From contig JANPEK010000296.1 of NCBI GenBank assembly GCA_031422915.1, positions 1-15,966 on the forward strand: a stretch of 15,966 nucleotides of DNA, in the 5' to 3' direction. Made by a program: the position numbers and the translations under genes. Of the stretch, positions 7,242-12,677 are shown in pieces; position 1 is the first letter of the stretch; each line of letters opens with the position of its first letter. The notes beneath the pieces were generated by a model. The model ran no database searches. It saw only the letters and a program-made list of their open reading frames with translations, and was not told the origin of the DNA. This DNA is from JANMEX01 sp031422915. Lineage in GTDB: Bacteria > Pseudomonadota > Alphaproteobacteria > Rhizobiales > Rhizobiaceae.

Positions 7242-7254
7242 GAAGTCTTGCCTC

Positions 7255-7668
7255 TCAAGGGTGGGTGTCCGGCGCGATGATGTTGAGCTCGGGGAAATAG
7301 GTGCGGTAACGCGTCGCGTCTCTCGTCGAGAGAGCAAAGCCCGCAGTGAGCGCATGTGCGCCAATCAGAAAGTCTGGCAATGTTCGTTCTTTCGTTCCGC
7401 CAAGACGGCGATATCGCAAATGGGCCAAACCTGCCGCATGCGCCGCCGACATGGGCAGCCTGTCGCGCCTTATCGGCAAACCCGCCAGCACGACATCCAT
7501 CTCTATTTCAAGACGATAGGCTCCGGCGAGCTCGGCCCAAATAACCGGATTGACGATCAACTCACCTGCCGCGGCGCTGGTTACCAAATTGCGTCCAGAC
7601 CAATCGTCGCTGCCCGGGTTCTGAAGCACATCGATCAAGACATTGGTGTCAACGAGCACCGGGATCAT
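7255..7668 (-). CDS. vapC: VapC-type PIN-domain toxin (module 2)
   Basis: A 137-residue PIN-domain ribonuclease with the acidic active site intact: Asp7 (VLVDTNVLID), Glu46 (IWAELAG), Asp99 (LPDFLIGAHA) and Asp117 (STRDATR). It belongs to the VDTNVLID subtype, different from the VapC at 5882-6277. The ATG at 7668 starts the conserved first strand and overlaps the last 20 bases of vapB2 in another frame. It should be a translation-blocking endoribonuclease held inactive by VapB2; its RNA target cannot be read from sequence. The module lies between ruvC and ruvA in the same direction, leaving ruvA only 13 bases downstream. Confidence 0.92.
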   Translation of the reverse strand: MIPVLVDTNVLIDVLQNPGSDDWSGRNLVTSAAAGELIVNPVIWAELAGAYRLEIEMDVVLAGLPIRRDRLPMSAAHAAGLAHLRYRRLGGTKERTLPDFLIGAHALTAGFALSTRDATRYRTYFPELNIIAPDTHP

Positions 7669-7933
7669 CGCGCGGCCCCCTGATGAATTCAACATATTCG
7701 TCGGCAGTCATGCCATTGATATCAATCAATGACCCGCCGTTCCTGTGGCGTGCCAACCAGTCAACCACCGCGTCAGCGCGCAGCTTGCCTGCCGTCCACG
7801 TTTCATCGTTGCGCACAAGTTGCACAACGCCGTCCTCGCGGCGGACAAAACTGACGTCAGAACCCTTTTCAAGCCCCATATGCTTGCGAACCTCAAGCGG
7901 AATGGTCACCTGACCTTTGCTGGTGACACGCAT
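7649..7933 (-). CDS. vapB: VapB-type AbrB antitoxin (module 2)
   Basis: A 94-residue antitoxin: N-terminal AbrB-like DNA-binding hairpin (MRVTSKGQVTIPLEVRKHMGL, then SDVSFVRREDG) and a C-terminal toxin-binding tail (about 60-94) with ADEYVEFIRGPRDD. Its 3' end overlaps vapC2 by 20 bases. The ribosome-binding site AGAGG, seven bases before the ATG, lies inside the palindrome at 7935-7955, so bound repressor would also cover the transcribed leader. The gene begins 54 bases after the ruvC stop and follows a promoter bearing an SOS box. Confidence 0.9.
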   Translation of the reverse strand: MRVTSKGQVTIPLEVRKHMGLEKGSDVSFVRREDGVVQLVRNDETWTAGKLRADAVVDWLARHRNGGSLIDINGMTADEYVEFIRGPRDDPGAR

Positions 7934-7934
7934 G

Positions 7935-7955
7935 GTAATACCTCTTGAGTATTAC
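7935..7955 (-). promoter_or_regulatory. Candidate VapB2 operator
   Basis: A perfect 7-bp inverted repeat, GTAATAC (7935-7941) and GTATTAC (7949-7955), separated by seven bases, sits directly before the vapB2 start. It covers the Shine-Dalgarno sequence and reaches into the -10 region of the promoter at 7953-7981. AbrB-type VapB proteins bind such palindromes to repress their own operons; the assignment is inference from position. Confidence 0.5.
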
Positions 7956-7985
7956 GTATTGAACCTAACAGAACATGTCAAGAAC
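7953..7985 (-). promoter_or_regulatory. vapBC2-ruvA promoter with a perfect SOS (LexA) box
   Basis: On the minus strand a consensus -35 TTGACA (7981-7976) is followed 17 bases later by a weak -10 TACGTA (7958-7953); TAATAC slightly further on is an alternative. The plus-strand sequence at 7971-7985 is GAACATGTCAAGAAC, an exact GAAC-N7-GAAC direct repeat, the LexA-binding motif known for alphaproteobacteria. It covers the -35 element completely. A further GAAC lies at 7961-7964. LexA binding should therefore repress vapBC2 and ruvA until DNA damage. Confidence 0.65.
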
Positions 7986-7987
7986 AC

Positions 7988-8497
7988 TTATCCCGCCAGC
8001 GCCCGCCTCAGCGCGTTGCCTGTCCGGTTATGCGCATGGCAAATGGCGATTGCCAGCGCGTCCGCCGCGTCCGGGCCTTTGAAATCCGCCTTCGGCAACA
8101 GCACCTTCACCATCATCTGAATTTGCGCCTTGTCACCGTGCCCAACACCAATCACCGACTTTTTGACCGCATTCGGCGCATATTCGGCGACCGGCAGCCC
8201 AGCTTGCGCAGGCACCAGCATCGCAATCCCGCGCGCCTGGCCAAGCTTCAGCGTTGAAACAGGATCCTTGTTGACAAACGTTGCCTCCACAGCCGCCTCA
8301 TGCGGCATGAGCGTGTGAACAATCGCCGAAAGCCCGTCATGCAACTGACAAAGCCGCGAGGCCAGATCGCTCTTGTCGTCCGATGTCACCGTGCCGCAGG
8401 CGACAAACACCAGCGAATTGCCTTGGGTCTCGACAATGCCCCAGCCCATACGCCTGAGCCCCGGATCAATGCCAATGATGCGAATCGGCGGTGCCAT
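7988..8497 (-). CDS. ruvC: Holliday junction resolvase RuvC
   Basis: RuvC is the dimeric endonuclease that cuts Holliday junctions after RuvAB branch migration. The 169-residue protein begins with the RNase H-fold strand RIIGIDPGLRRMGWG carrying Asp11; Glu71 lies in AAVEATFVN, and the last acidic pair is in KGPDAADALAIAICH (Asp143 and Asp146). All catalytic acids are thus present and length is normal. It is the first ruv gene on the minus strand. The stop codon lies six bases from the -35 of the vapBC2 promoter. The upstream gene is rcdA, 68 bases away. Confidence 0.96.
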   Translation of the reverse strand: MAPPIRIIGIDPGLRRMGWGIVETQGNSLVFVACGTVTSDDKSDLASRLCQLHDGLSAIVHTLMPHEAAVEATFVNKDPVSTLKLGQARGIAMLVPAQAGLPVAEYAPNAVKKSVIGVGHGDKAQIQMMVKVLLPKADFKGPDAADALAIAICHAHNRTGNALRRALAG

Positions 8498-8541
8498 GCG
8501 GAGAACCCCTGTTAAGGCTTCCTACACCATCTCAAATACGT

Positions 8542-8556
8542 GAACAAACAGAAAAC
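8542..8556 (-). promoter_or_regulatory. Imperfect SOS box upstream of ruvC
   Basis: The plus strand reads GAACAAACAGAAAAC, matching GAAC-N7-GAAC at seven of eight defined positions. It sits 45 bases before the ruvC start, between rcdA and ruvC. ruvCAB is a known SOS operon in alphaproteobacteria, which supports the call, though one half-site is degenerate. Confidence 0.45.
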
Positions 8557-8565
8557 GGATAAGAA

Positions 8566-9096
8566 CTAGCGCCCGCCGAACGCCGCCTGCAGCAAAGTCA
8601 TCTGGTCATTGACCGCGTTGCGCTTCGGCTCGGCAGGCTGGCCAGCGCCCGCCTTCGGGTAGAGCTCGTCATCAAAACGCCGGACCAGTGTCTGCATTTG
8701 CAGCGAGCGTTCGACAATGTCGATAAACTTCAGCGGCAGCTCATCCCAGCTTTGCGTCGCGCGCGATGCTGAGGGTGTTTCAAGCTGCACCTTCGATTTC
8801 TCCTCGGCCACCTGCGCCCGCGACATCTCGCCATTGTTGGCCGCGCGTTGCAAAAGGAGCCAGGACGCAATCTGCATCAGCCGAGTCGTCAAACGCATCG
8901 ATTCTGCGGCATAGAGCGTGGCCGCAATGCGCGAGAGCTTCTTGGCCTCAACGCGCCCTTCGCCATCCAGATACGCCGCTGCCTCCTCAACGAGCTTCAT
9001 GCCGTCGCTGTAAAGCGGCTTGAACCGGTCAGAAAATATCCGTCGCTCGGCAAGCCGGACCGGAGAATTGGTGACCTGTTCCTGAATTTTCATCAT
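8566..9096 (-). CDS. rcdA: RcdA / DUF1465 family cell-cycle adaptor
   Basis: This 176-residue, mostly helical, soluble protein matches the DUF1465 family, whose Caulobacter member RcdA is an adaptor that helps ClpXP degrade the cell-cycle regulator CtrA and other substrates. Recognisable parts are LAERRIFSDRFKPLYSDGMKLVEEAAAYLD (residues about 15-44, recognised as a block), the ESMRLTTRLMQIASWLLLQRA helix (65-85) and the C-terminal half beginning at DELPLKF; the last 30 residues are polar and Pro-rich, as expected for the flexible RcdA tail. Two adjacent ATGs (9096, 9093) are possible starts. A promoter with a CtrA-type box lies about 140-170 bases upstream, so CtrA may control its own degradation factor. 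Whether it does the Caulobacter job here is inferred from the family. Confidence 0.82.
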   Translation of the reverse strand: MMKIQEQVTNSPVRLAERRIFSDRFKPLYSDGMKLVEEAAAYLDGEGRVEAKKLSRIAATLYAAESMRLTTRLMQIASWLLLQRAANNGEMSRAQVAEEKSKVQLETPSASRATQSWDELPLKFIDIVERSLQMQTLVRRFDDELYPKAGAGQPAEPKRNAVNDQMTLLQAAFGGR

Positions 9097-9235
9097 CTAC
9101 TCTGAATGCCCGCCGGATTGCTGTTTGCCCTCCCGGAGCCGGGCGGACACTGCGTCGATTCCAGACCGATTTCAATTCAAATCTGGTAACGAACGCCACC
9201 GCCTGAAGGTGCAGCTTTGCAGCGCGCCGCGCAAG

Positions 9236-9263
9236 TTTATACTTAAGGAAGGGTTAACGCCAA
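9236..9263 (-). promoter_or_regulatory. rcdA promoter with CtrA box in its spacer
   Basis: On the minus strand -35 TTGGCG (9263-9258) and -10 TATAAA (9241-9236) are separated by 16 bases. That spacer reads TTAACCCTTCCTTAAG; on the plus strand 9243-9258 is TTAA-N7-TTAAC, the full CtrA consensus known from Caulobacter and rhizobia. A bound CtrA would cover the promoter core, which more often means repression; activation cannot be excluded. The implied leader of rcdA is about 130 bases. Confidence 0.6.
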
Positions 9264-9270
9264 AGGCATT

Positions 9271-9299
9271 GAAAAAAAAGAGCCGCATAGGGCGGCTCT
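9271..9299 (-). terminator. Intrinsic terminator, minus strand
   Basis: An 8-bp perfect stem, AGAGCCGC (9279-9286) and GCGGCTCT (9292-9299), with a five-base loop is followed on the minus strand by eight T residues (complement of the A run at 9272-9279, one of which also pairs). This is a classic Rho-independent terminator. It ends the small RNA candidate or a long 3' leader-out of the permease gene, and insulates them from the rcdA promoter just beyond. Confidence 0.85.
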
Positions 9300-9350
9300 C
9301 AAGAGTTTAACAGGGAGGCGTCAATCAAGGAGGTCAGGACCGCCCGGAGT
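9271..9350 (-). ncRNA. Probable small RNA with anti-Shine-Dalgarno motifs
   Basis: About 80 bases ending at the strong terminator. Read on the minus strand it contains ACCTCCTT (9334-9327), identical in sequence to the ribosomal anti-Shine-Dalgarno, and GACGCCTCCCTG around 9319-9313, both outside the terminator stem, plus a short GGTC/GACC stem. A further 6-bp hairpin (9353-9367) lies just upstream and may belong to a longer form. This topology (CU-rich single-stranded stretch, then terminator) is that of alphaproteobacterial base-pairing RNAs; from memory it resembles the alpha-r8/MmgR (Rfam 'suhB') family, which I cannot verify. The 5' end is a guess. The alternative is the 3' end of the permease transcript, which would need an untranslated tail of over 300 bases. 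Confidence 0.5.
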
Positions 9351-9440
9351 GAATCGAGAAACTCGATAAACACAGTTAACGCACGTAAAGCTTAACGAAC
9401 GCTGAATCCGGCGACTTTTAATCAAATTTTCCCAATGTTT

Positions 9441-9611
9441 GAGCCTGACTCAAAATTCGGTTTGATGAGTCAAATGGAGTGATTTTCGAGAAGCATGGGG
9501 CCCCCCGCCAGCGGCTTGCCGCTTAAGGGCGGGGCAGAAATGCGTACGTGAGCACCGGAAGCGCAGAAAATTGCTCCAGTTGGCCGTCAAAGCGGATTTT
9601 GAGTCAGGCTC
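9441..9611. repeat. 171-bp element with 19-bp terminal inverted repeats (MITE-like)
   Basis: GAGCCTGACTCAAAATTCG at 9441-9459 is the reverse complement, with one mismatch, of 9593-9611. Between the arms is a GC-rich double hairpin (CCCCGCC 9503-9509 pairs with GGCGGGG 9528-9534; AGCGG 9510-9514 pairs with CCGCT 9519-9523). There is no coding capacity and no clear target-site duplication. The right arm supplies the last codons and the TGA stop of the permease gene. It could be a small non-autonomous mobile element or a large bidirectional structural repeat; a copy search would decide. Confidence 0.45.
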
Positions 9612-10374
9612 CCAGCAGCGCTGCCGCACCGTCCCATGTGAGCTTCGCCGACACGAGCAGCAGCATGCCGATCATGTAGGGGTAAAAAATCTCGGCCCGC
9701 ATCCGCGCCACAATCCACGCACCGGCCATCGTCGACAGGATCGCCAGCGGAAACATCACTGCCGACAGCGAGAGATTGGTCGCATCAAACTGGCCAAGCG
9801 CAAAATACGGAATGAGTTTGACCGCATTAACGATGGCAAAAAAGATCGTGCTCGTGCCGGTATAAATCTTCGGGTCTTGTCGGAGCGGCATCGTGTAAAT
9901 CTGATACGGCGCGCCGCCCGCATGAGCGACAAAGCTCGTAAACCCTGCAACTGCCCCCCAAAACCCGCCGACTGGCGCATTGTGCGGTCTGCCTTCGCCG
10001 GCAGCCAGCTTGGACGGCATCAGACTGCGGATGGCAAACCAAAGTCCGATCAACCCCACCAGCAGCTTCACGGCATCATCAGTGACGACGCGCGCTGTCA
10101 GATAGCCGATGAATATGCCGAGCATTGCACCCGGCAACATGATTTTCAGCGTCGCCACATCACGGAAACTGCGCCATGACCAAAGGCTGACCAAATCCAT
10201 GACGATCAAGATCGGCAGCATGATCGCCGCGCCCTGCACCGGCGAGACCACAAGCGCCAGAAACGGCACTCCCAATTGGCCAAGCCCGCCAAGCCCGCCT
10301 TTGGAAAGCCCGACAAAAATAACCGCCGGAATGGCTGCCGCATAGAACAGCGGGTCGCTTAGAAGCTGATGCAT
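9604..10374 (-). CDS. TauE/SafE family sulfite-exporter-like permease
   Basis: A 256-residue polytopic inner-membrane protein of the TauE/SafE (DUF81) family, whose members move sulfite, sulfoacetate or related organic anions across the membrane. The two family half-repeats are visible: residues about 20-36 (VGLSKGGLGGLGQLGVP) and about 137-154 (GFWGAVAGFTSFVAHAGG), each followed by hydrophobic helices; about eight membrane segments in all. The ATG at 10374 puts the first helix at the usual distance; in-frame ATGs at 10407 and 10455 would add a polar tail. No clear ribosome-binding site favours any of them. It diverges from the ThiE-like gene. Substrate unknown. Its stop lies in the arm of an inverted repeat. 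Confidence 0.88.
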   Translation of the reverse strand: MHQLLSDPLFYAAAIPAVIFVGLSKGGLGGLGQLGVPFLALVVSPVQGAAIMLPILIVMDLVSLWSWRSFRDVATLKIMLPGAMLGIFIGYLTARVVTDDAVKLLVGLIGLWFAIRSLMPSKLAAGEGRPHNAPVGGFWGAVAGFTSFVAHAGGAPYQIYTMPLRQDPKIYTGTSTIFFAIVNAVKLIPYFALGQFDATNLSLSAVMFPLAILSTMAGAWIVARMRAEIFYPYMIGMLLLVSAKLTWDGAAALLGA

Positions 10375-10569
10375 GGATTGCCGCTGCCTGTGATAATCCG
10401 CCAGCATAATCCAACGGCCGTTACCTTGACCAGACCCCGCCCTGTTCAAATCCACTCCGATCCACTATTCCAGCTTCAACCCGCTTTGCTGCGCGCAATT
10501 CCCATGCACGCCGAAATTCGGGCAAGATTGCCAGCCAATGGCTGATACATATTCATGAAGGGCCACTAC

Positions 10570-11238
10570 GTGACTGAACCAAACACCCGCTGCCGCCTCG
10601 TCTTGATCGCCTCGCCCGCGGGCGAGGTTCCGGCAACACCGGAAGCCGTCGCCAAGGCCATGAAAGGCGGCGACATCGCGTCTGTCCTGCTCGCCCGCTT
10701 CGGCGCGGCGGAAGAAGCGTTCCGTGATTGGGCGGGAGATGTCGTCCCCGTCATTCAGGCCGCAGGTGCAGCTGCGGTCATCGTAGATGATACGCAAGCC
10801 GCAGGCCGCACAAAGGCTGACGGTGTCCACATCAGCGGCGGCAAGGCAATGCTGGCCGATGCGGTAGCCAAGTTCCAGCCGCGCTGGATTGTCGGCACCG
10901 GCGTGCCAAGCTCCCGCCACGACGCCCTCGAACTTGGCGAGGAGCGCCCGGATTATCTGTTTGCCGGCAAACTCGACGGCGATGCCCAGCCGGAGCCAAA
11001 TCCCAAAGCGCTCGACCTTGCCGAATGGTGGGCCGCAATGATCGAAATCCCCTGCATCGTCATGGCAGGCTATGCGCCCGAAAGCGTCGTTGCAGCCGCC
11101 AACACCGGCGCAGAATTTGTTGCCGTCAGCGCCGCTGTCTTTGGCGGCGGGCGCGACCCCGGGGCCGCTGTCGCCCACATCAATGCGCTGCTCGACACGG
11201 AGGCCCCGAACCTCGCAGAGGCAGCCAATGCCAGCTAA
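10570..11238 (+). CDS. ThiE-like (thiamine phosphate synthase family) protein
   Basis: A 222-residue TIM-barrel protein of the ThiE/TenI family. ThiE joins the HMP-pyrophosphate and thiazole phosphate halves of thiamine. Matching segments: AVIVDDT (about 70-75) for the IxND strand, ADGVHISGG (83-91) for ADGVHLGQ, PDYLFAGK (127-134) for the PDYvxxGP strand, AGYAPESV (166-173) for the GGI phosphate loop and VAVSAAVFGG (184-193). Several catalytic-loop residues differ: no Gln in GVHLGQ, no GxSxH motif after the IVGTGV strand and no T-TK segment, so it may not make thiamine phosphate. The GTG at 10570 is chosen because GAAGGG lies seven bases before it; an ATG at 10555 is in frame. The 3' end overlaps the Sel1 gene by 11 bases. 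Confidence 0.7.
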   Translation: MTEPNTRCRLVLIASPAGEVPATPEAVAKAMKGGDIASVLLARFGAAEEAFRDWAGDVVPVIQAAGAAAVIVDDTQAAGRTKADGVHISGGKAMLADAVAKFQPRWIVGTGVPSSRHDALELGEERPDYLFAGKLDGDAQPEPNPKALDLAEWWAAMIEIPCIVMAGYAPESVVAAANTGAEFVAVSAAVFGGGRDPGAAVAHINALLDTEAPNLAEAANAS

Positions 11239-12178
11239 CAAGCCGCTTTATGCTTTCATTGCGCTCACCCTGCTTGCAACAGTGTCAGCACCAACCCCGT
11301 CGCTGTCGGCAGGAGAGCCCGCGCCGCTCGACCCCTTGCGCCTCGGAGACAAAATCCCGGACGACGCCTACGGTGCCTATCAGCGCGGGCTGTACAAAAC
11401 CGCGCTGAGCCTTGCCCTTGAGCGCGCCAAGACCGGTGACGCCGAAGCCATGACGCTTGCCGCTGAAATCCTGTCGCGCGGCCTTGGCGTCTCGCAGGAT
11501 TTGTCGCAAGCCGCGCAGCTTTACAGCAAGGCCGCAGAAAAAGGCGTTCTGGAATCACAATTCCAAACGGCTCTGTTCATGCTGCAAGGCCAATATCTGA
11601 CCAAAGATGAGGCCAAAGCCAGAGCATACCTCGAAAAGGCTGTTGCAGGCGGCCATGCCTTGGCGGCCTTTAATCTGGGACAATTGGTCCTGTCCAAAGC
11701 CACCAGTGACGCTGACCGCAAGAAAGCCTACGACCTGTTCCTGCGCGCAGCCGACGCCGGTCTTGCCGATGCGCAATATGCCGTCAGCCAGTTTCTCGCC
11801 AACGGCACCGGCGGCATTGCGTTTGACGAAGCCAAAGCCCGTATCTGGCTGGAAAAGGCGGCGCGGCAAAATTATGACACCGCCATGCTCGACTATGCCA
11901 GCTGGCTGATTGATGGCATCGGCGGCAAGAAGGACTATCCCGCAGGTTTCGGATGGATGAAGCGCGCCGCCGAAGGCGGCAACGTCGCCGCCCAGCGCCA
12001 GCTCGCGCGCCTCTACGAAAATGGCATCGGCACCAAAGGTGACGCCGTCACGGCGGCAGCTTGGTATATCGTCGCCAAGCGCGCGAAATTGCATGATGCA
12101 GGGCTCGACGACTTGCTTGACGGGCTGACTGACGAAGAGATGAAGAGGGCCATCGAACTCGCCAACCGCTTAAAGTAG
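11228..12178 (+). CDS. Secreted Sel1-repeat (TPR-like) protein
   Basis: A 316-residue protein with a signal peptide (hydrophobic 9-20, likely cleaved near SLSA around residue 28) followed by about six Sel1-like repeats between residues 70 and 285, with typical cores such as GDAEAMTLAAEILSRGLGV, GLADAQYAVSQFLANGTGG and GNVAAQRQLARLYENGIGT. Sel1 repeats are alpha-helical solenoids that hold protein complexes together; a periplasmic scaffold or envelope role is likely, with no partner identified. The ATG at 11228 lies inside the 3' end of the ThiE-like gene (11-base overlap), so the two are probably translationally coupled. A longer in-frame start at 11072 would bury the signal peptide and is unlikely. 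Confidence 0.88.
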   Translation: MPANKPLYAFIALTLLATVSAPTPSLSAGEPAPLDPLRLGDKIPDDAYGAYQRGLYKTALSLALERAKTGDAEAMTLAAEILSRGLGVSQDLSQAAQLYSKAAEKGVLESQFQTALFMLQGQYLTKDEAKARAYLEKAVAGGHALAAFNLGQLVLSKATSDADRKKAYDLFLRAADAGLADAQYAVSQFLANGTGGIAFDEAKARIWLEKAARQNYDTAMLDYASWLIDGIGGKKDYPAGFGWMKRAAEGGNVAAQRQLARLYENGIGTKGDAVTAAAWYIVAKRAKLHDAGLDDLLDGLTDEEMKRAIELANRLK

Positions 12179-12270
12179 AAGCCAGATTTGAACTAATTCC
12201 ACCCGCTGCAACGCTAATGCCTGATTTCGCCACTCGCCGAGATAGCGCATGCCTTTGGTATTGTTATCGC

Positions 12271-12549
12271 TCATTCCAATGCGTCAGGATGCATTGATTT
12301 GGTTCCTGAGAACGTACCTGGCTTGAGTGAGCATCCACTGTGAGCTGCCTTATGTTCAAAATGGGCTCGCATCCCATTATTACTCGCGCGGTGAGCTTGC
12401 ACTGCGCCGTGGCATTCTGGACACCGTTTCGGTGTTTCGGGGTTTAGGCCGAGCGCCTGATCAATTGTAAGATACGACCAGCGGTCACTTGACTTCATTT
12501 CGCAGACATCTTTTTCCATTTCCACAATATGCCACCATACGATTGCCAT
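12271..12549 (-). CDS. Small Cys/His-rich protein, unknown function
   Basis: A 92-residue protein, or 82 residues if the ATG at 12519 is used. It contains RCPECHGAV (Cys43, Cys46, His47), NNGMRAHFEHKAAHSGC (His63, His66, His70, Cys73): a CxxC plus HFxH-x6-C set that should bind one zinc, similar in style to the zinc-binding start of CoiA-like and other nuclease-associated proteins. The N-terminal part has SDRWSYLTIDQAL. I do not know its role. It is less GC-rich than its neighbours and lies alone on the minus strand between the Sel1 gene and efp, so it may be a late arrival. No good ribosome-binding site decides between starts. Residue numbers count from 12549. Confidence 0.55.
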   Translation of the reverse strand: MAIVWWHIVEMEKDVCEMKSSDRWSYLTIDQALGLNPETPKRCPECHGAVQAHRASNNGMRAHFEHKAAHSGCSLKPGTFSGTKSMHPDALE

Positions 12550-12628
12550 TCAAAGACGGAATCTCAAGCTGACTCATTCCTACACTTGCCTGAATTGGCT
12601 TTTTATGGTCTTACGCGGCTCCATTTCC

Positions 12629-12647
12629 CGGCCTCGGTCAGAGGCCG
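12629..12647 (+). promoter_or_regulatory. Leader hairpin before efp
   Basis: CGGCCTC (12629-12635) pairs perfectly with GAGGCCG (12641-12647) around a five-base loop, 30 bases before the efp ATG. There is no T run, so it is not a simple terminator on its own. It may be a leader structure in the efp mRNA; a weak promoter candidate (TTGCCT 12586-12591, TCTTAC 12609-12614) would place it in the transcript. Confidence 0.3.
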
Positions 12648-12677
12648 CAGCAAATCCAAGTTTCCGAAAGAACCAAA

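Larger units (their letters stand above)
9097..9603. other. Long regulatory intergenic region
   Basis: Between rcdA and the permease gene lie about 500 bases without a credible protein gene. They hold the rcdA promoter with CtrA box, the terminator and small RNA candidate, isolated TTAAC CtrA half-sites (9307-9311, 9376-9380, 9392-9396), and GANTC sites at 9157, 9351, 9404, 9447, 9467 and 9601 that would be CcrM methylation targets. TTAA is otherwise rare in this GC-rich sequence. The right third is the inverted-repeat element at 9441-9611. Confidence 0.5.

Noticed and set aside
7961..7974. Second SOS box GAAC-N6-GAAC next to the perfect one
   Set aside because: The spacing is six, not seven, so it is at best an extra half-site.
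9125..9310. Plus-strand 61-codon open frame upstream of rcdA
   Set aside because: It runs through the rcdA promoter, the CtrA box and the terminator stem, lacks a good ribosome-binding site and has no recognisable sequence.
9571..10179. Plus-strand open frame of 202 codons opposite the permease gene
   Set aside because: The minus strand encodes a clear TauE/SafE protein; the plus frame is Arg/His-rich shadow.
10465..11241. Minus-strand open frame of 258 codons opposite the ThiE-like gene
   Set aside because: No recognisable domain and Cys/Gly-rich shadow composition; the plus-strand gene explains the region.
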